Assembly (NCBI GenBank): GCA_949739085.1
Contig: CATIYU010000197.1
Span: forward strand, 1-8,440
Length of the DNA: 8,440 nt
Reading direction: 5' to 3'
Source of the DNA: an uncultured Eubacteriales bacterium
GTDB taxonomy: Bacteria; Bacillota_A; Clostridia; Oscillospirales; Oscillospiraceae
In this document: piece by piece, positions 5,000-8,440 of the stretch
How the letters are laid out: each line of letters begins with the position of its first letter
Numbering within the stretch: the stretch's first letter is position 1
Translations under genes and position numbers: made by a program
The notes under the pieces: model-generated
What the model was told of the DNA's origin: nothing
Database searches by the model: none
Seen by the model: the letters and a program-made list of their open reading frames with translations, nothing else

Positions 5000-7900
5000 A
5001 TTCCTCTTGCCTCTTTGCGATATCGAAAATACCGTCCCTCTGTTCTTCTGCCTCCGCTTTTTCGATGGAGGCATCGATTAGTGTCTTATAAATTGCTATG
5101 CGTACTTTCTGCGCCCTTTGATGATTCGTATGCCAGTCGGGAGACACACTGATGCGGATAGCGCCATCTACACCGATGGTAAGCTCATAGTTGCATTCCA
5201 GATAGTCGTAGATTGCCCGCCTTGCCGCGCTGTCCCGGATTCCTTCTGGATAAGTATCATCCTCCTCCGGGTGAAGGATGGCCTGTGCCAATTCCACCAC
5301 CTGCCGGAGATATTCCTCGTAGCTCATGGCGGCAATCTTGCGCTGTTCAATTACGTCCTCCAGCATCTCCGAGAGCTTTCCGTAGTAGACCTCGTTGGAA
5401 CTCATCTTCTTGACGATTTCGTGCTTAAGGTTGTTCTCGATGGTTTCCGCTTTGGCAGTTTTATCGCAGGGAAGGTCTTTAATAAGGTCGGCGGGCGTAG
5501 TAGTTCTTCCTTCGAGAAGGAGCTCCACAAGGGACATATCGGCCATCTTGTTCACGAACTTGGAATCGTCTGCCCGGATGTACGTATCCAGGATGTAGCG
5601 CATATCAGCCTCATAGGGCTTCAGGTCAATATAGTCACAGCTAGCCAGCTTGATCATCTCTTTGATTTTATTGTAGCCGTCAATGTTGTTCCTCAACTGG
5701 GTAACCTGCTGTTCCGTATATCCATAGTCAGCAACAAGCCGATTGCAGCAACTTGTGAAAGAGCGGGTAAGAGATGCGGTCAGGGCATACAGTGTATCCC
5801 TGCGTGCAGTTTTCTCGTCAGACTCGCTGTCACTGCCGCAGAAATATTCGATATAATCTGTGTCCGCTTTCGGGTCGGGTACGTTCGCCAGCAAATCCTT
5901 AAGGGAGGTAAGGCTGCCCACCATCTCGGATTTTGCCTCTTCGTACCTGTCCTTGATGAGTCCCTCAATATCCTCCTTGTTATACTGGTCAAACGCGTCA
6001 GAGGTATAGTCATGAACCGCAGACTGGATGTTGCAAAACAGATCCATGTAATCCACAATATACCCATAATCCTTGTCTTCTCCATCCGGGCGGTTGACGC
6101 GACAGATAGATTGGAAAAGGTCATGGTCACGCATCCTCTTGTCGATGTACAGATAGGTTGCGCTGGGAGCGTCAAAGCCCGTCAACAGCTTGTCCACAAC
6201 GATGAGCAGTTTCATTTTGGCAGGAGACTTTTTGAACATTTCCTTGACCTCTGCCTCAAATTCCGCCAGTTTCTTACCGCCAAGCATCCGTTCATAGGTT
6301 TTCTTCTTGTATTCCTCCTCGCTGGCCTTGGCGGGATCAGAAGTGGCCGTGCGGACGCTGGCAGCAGTCGGCTCATAGGAAGTCACCACGGCGCAGCGGG
6401 TAAAGTTTTGTGATTGGAAAATCTCCCAATACTTGCAGGCTTCATAAATGCTGTCGGCCACCAGCATGGCAGTTCCGCGGTCTGTTGCGAGACGCGGCTT
6501 TCCAACCGAATCACTCATGTCAAAGATAATATCGGCTGCAATACGCTCCAGGCGCTCCTTAGAACTGTAGAGTTTGCTGATGGTCGTCCAAGCCTGCTTC
6601 AGCTGCATCTTTGCTCGATCGGTCAACCCCTGTGTCTTCAGTTCAAACCACTGGTCAATCTTTTCAGGGCTGGAAAGCTCCTGGTTCACATCGCGGGCTT
6701 CATAGCGCAGATCAAGGATAACGCGGTCTTGCACACCTTCGTCAAACTTATAGGTGTGGATATAGGATCCAAAGGTCTCAATGCTCTTTTCCTTATCGCC
6801 TTTAAGAAGCGGTGTCCCTGTAAAGCCGATGAGTACTGCGTCCGGCATCAACACTTCCACAGCCTTATGGAGCTTGCCGGAATTGGTTCGGTGGCATTCA
6901 TCGATAAAGCCGATGATATTTCCCTTAGCCTTGTAATCCTTGGGCAGGTTCTCCGTAAGCTCTCTGACGTACTTGTCAATGTCAGCGTCCTTGCCCGCAT
7001 TGTGCCCATACTTGTGGATGAGGGAGCAGACAATAGGATATTCATTGGTGTTCAGAATCTCCCGGAGGCCGACGCAGTTCTTCGCCCGTTTAACCTTCTT
7101 TTCTCCCACGTCAAAGAACAGGCTTTCGATTTGGTCATCCAGTTCGTCCCTGTCGGTAATGATGACCACTCGGCTGTCGGTGATGTTCTCCCTGATCCAC
7201 TTGGTGAGCCAGACCATGATGAGGGATTTGCCAGAACCCTGGGTATTCCAGATGATGCCTCCTTCACCGTCTTTGATACGTTGCTGTGCGGCCTGCACCG
7301 CAAAGAACTGGTTATGCCTAGCGGTCTTCTTGCGCCCAGCATCAAAAATCATGAAGTCGTGAATCAGCGTCAAAAGCCGGTCATGCTGGCAAAGGGAAAT
7401 AACGCCGTCGCGGAGGCGATTATTCTCCGCAGCCTGCATAGCCAGTATCTTCTGAGAGAGCTCGTTCTTCGCTACTCTCATGAGGTCTGTATCCTCCCGC
7501 CACTGGAGATAGTACTTCTCCGGCGTTTCAACTACGCCGTATTTCAATCCCTCCGACTCATTGCCCGCCATGAGCAGTTGCATGGTGTTGAAGAATCCCT
7601 GAATGTTTTCCTTCTGCTGGTTTGTAAGCATCTGCCGAATGCCCTCACCGATGGAGACGGAGGAGCGTTTCAATTCGAATATGGCCACAGCAATGCCGTT
7701 GACATACAGCACCAGATCGGGACGCTTGGTAGTGCGGTTATCATAGCGGAGGACGGTGACCTCCTCCGCCACATAAAAGTCGTTCTTTTCTGTATCCGTC
7801 CAGTCGACGTAATGGACAGTGATGCGGTTTCCATGCTCGTCCCTGATCCCCTGGCAGCCGTAGCGCAGGAGACTATAGACCTCCATGTTGTCCTGCGTAA

Positions 7901-8120
7901 GGTCGTCTGACAGCATTCCTACCTTGGCAAGGAGAGCGGTGATGGCCTTACCGATGGCGTCCTGGCTGTACCCGCGGGCCTGCAGATTTTTCCGCAGCAA
8001 ATCCTCCTTGACAGGCTTATTGTGCAGAGATTCCAGATTGCCCAAATATGTATAGTGGAGATCGTTGATGAGCCAACCCTTGACTCTGTTCTGAAGTTTT
8101 CTTTCGGAATCAACTGACAT
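4989..8120 (-). CDS. hsdR: Type I restriction endonuclease subunit R (HsdR)
   Basis: This is the motor and nuclease subunit of a type I restriction enzyme, which translocates DNA by ATP hydrolysis and cuts away from the recognition site. It is 1043 residues long, normal for the family. The N-terminal nuclease site is visible as D135 (in RPDLV) with E149-L-K151. The superfamily 2 helicase core follows: Walker A TQGSGKS at 293-299, DECH at 407-410, GFTGTP at 432-437, LLTGFDAP near 645-652, and the QSICRVNR motif VI at 670-677. All key residues are present, so the gene looks active. The ATG at 8118-8120 is chosen because AAGGAGG (8129-8135) precedes it by 8 nt; a longer frame to 8186 would lie inside hsdS. 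It lies 13 nt after hsdS and overlaps the next gene by 11 nt, so it is probably co-transcribed and coupled. Confidence 0.97.
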   Translation of the reverse strand: MSVDSERKLQNRVKGWLINDLHYTYLGNLESLHNKPVKEDLLRKNLQARGYSQDAIGKAITALLAKVGMLSDDLTQDNMEVYSLLRYGCQGIRDEHGNRITVHYVDWTDTEKNDFYVAEEVTVLRYDNRTTKRPDLVLYVNGIAVAIFELKRSSVSIGEGIRQMLTNQQKENIQGFFNTMQLLMAGNESEGLKYGVVETPEKYYLQWREDTDLMRVAKNELSQKILAMQAAENNRLRDGVISLCQHDRLLTLIHDFMIFDAGRKKTARHNQFFAVQAAQQRIKDGEGGIIWNTQGSGKSLIMVWLTKWIRENITDSRVVIITDRDELDDQIESLFFDVGEKKVKRAKNCVGLREILNTNEYPIVCSLIHKYGHNAGKDADIDKYVRELTENLPKDYKAKGNIIGFIDECHRTNSGKLHKAVEVLMPDAVLIGFTGTPLLKGDKEKSIETFGSYIHTYKFDEGVQDRVILDLRYEARDVNQELSSPEKIDQWFELKTQGLTDRAKMQLKQAWTTISKLYSSKERLERIAADIIFDMSDSVGKPRLATDRGTAMLVADSIYEACKYWEIFQSQNFTRCAVVTSYEPTAASVRTATSDPAKASEEEYKKKTYERMLGGKKLAEFEAEVKEMFKKSPAKMKLLIVVDKLLTGFDAPSATYLYIDKRMRDHDLFQSICRVNRPDGEDKDYGYIVDYMDLFCNIQSAVHDYTSDAFDQYNKEDIEGLIKDRYEEAKSEMVGSLTSLKDLLANVPDPKADTDYIEYFCGSDSESDEKTARRDTLYALTASLTRSFTSCCNRLVADYGYTEQQVTQLRNNIDGYNKIKEMIKLASCDYIDLKPYEADMRYILDTYIRADDSKFVNKMADMSLVELLLEGRTTTPADLIKDLPCDKTAKAETIENNLKHEIVKKMSSNEVYYGKLSEMLEDVIEQRKIAAMSYEEYLRQVVELAQAILHPEEDDTYPEGIRDSAARRAIYDYLECNYELTIGVDGAIRISVSPDWHTNHQRAQKVRIAIYKTLIDASIEKAEAEEQRDGIFDIAKRQEEYDR

Positions 8121-8133
8121 ACGATAAACCTCC

Positions 8134-8440
8134 TTAAGCTCCCAGCCGCACCTGCCCAGTGAGCAGGTCATCCATGGCGCCCTCACGGATTTGAATCATC
8201 TTGTCTCGCTCGACCTTAAGATTCTGGATTTCTTCATCCATCGCAGCAATCATCCCTGCAATAGCTTCTTGCTCTGAAATATGTAAAGGAATCAAGAGCG
8301 GATACTGTATAATATATCCCTTATCTCCACGTGGCATTTTAATGTCAACGCCAATTTGAAATTGTAAGAAAACGCCGAAGAAATTTTGTAGTTTTTCGGC
8401 GGGGGGGGGTAACAAAACTAAGCGTTTCCTTGTTCAAAAA
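8134..8440 (-). CDS. hsdS: Type I restriction specificity subunit HsdS, C-terminal part, frame broken at poly-C
   Basis: HsdS recognises DNA and bridges HsdM and HsdR. The last 60 or so residues match the usual HsdS end: a hydrophobic strand YPLLIPL, the SEQEAIAGMIAAMDEEI segment that replaces the common PPLxEQxxIA motif, a charged helix, and a closing DDLLTGQVRL like the family's xELLTGKIRL. The gene runs off the right edge. In this frame there is a TGA at 8434-8436, and the first possible start is a TTG at 8413-8415. The only frame open upstream of the C9 run (plus-strand G at 8401-8409) encodes FLNKETLSFVTPP, which also looks like HsdS. As written the two frames are not joined; C8 or C11 would join them. 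The stop TAA sits inside the hsdR ribosome binding site. The family call is firm; whether the gene is intact is not. Confidence 0.82.

Noticed and set aside
5000..5074. Longer start for the YgjP-like peptidase
   Set aside because: It would lie wholly inside the hsdR coding end and adds a basic tail with no family counterpart that I know; the ATG at 4999 gives the normal length.
5118..7910. Two long plus-strand open frames (431 and 498 codons) opposite hsdR
   Set aside because: They lie entirely antisense to a complete HsdR with all motifs, have no recognisable domains, and no ribosome binding site stands out. They reflect the codon pattern of hsdR.
8121..8186. N-terminal extension of hsdR
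   Set aside because: The extra 22 codons lie within the hsdS 3' end, while the internal ATG at 8120 has a near-perfect AAGGAGG at 8 nt.
1..8440. CRISPR arrays, tRNA or rRNA genes
   Set aside because: No regularly spaced repeat series and no cloverleaf or rRNA-like stretches were seen when reading both strands.

Overview
The window looks like accessory DNA from a low-to-medium GC Gram-positive anaerobe, most likely a gut clostridium of the Lachnospiraceae/Oscillospiraceae kind. This is inferred from strong AGGAGG ribosome binding sites, rho-independent hairpins, and ParB-like, ParR-like and ImmA/IrrE-like proteins of a type I associate with clostridial plasmids and integrative elements. No species can be named from the sequence. 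Every gene I accept lies on the minus strand, so the window reads biologically from right to left.

Right part (about 8440 to 2569): the 3' end of a type I restriction-modification operon. It contains the tail of hsdS, a complete hsdR (1043 aa), a YgjP-like (DUF45/M48-type) zinc metallopeptidase, an ImmA/IrrE-family zinc metallopeptidase, and a 73-codon frame that looks like the detached C-terminus of that last protein. Junctions are tight: the hsdS stop lies inside the hsdR ribosome binding site, two junctions overlap by 11 nt, and one is an ATGA overlap. A strong hairpin ends the operon. hsdS is read out of frame across a run of nine C, and hsdM must lie beyond the right edge if present.

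Middle (about 2568 to 1788): no gene I recognise. It holds a GC-rich hairpin, a short direct repeat and unassigned open frames, and probably marks the border between the restriction operon and an older mobile element.

Left part (about 1835 to 1): a decaying partition-type module. It has a ParB-like gene without a normal start codon, with an amber stop and a frameshift in its C-terminal part, then a ParR-like gene with one extra base, then a terminator. After that comes a small unknown gene with its own good promoter and ribosome binding site, and a pair of GC-rich hairpins at the window edge.

The most interesting points are the homopolymer tract in hsdS (possible phase variation, or an artefact), the coupling of two zinc peptidases to HsdR, and the repeated frame breaks in the ImmA-like, ParB-like and ParR-like genes.
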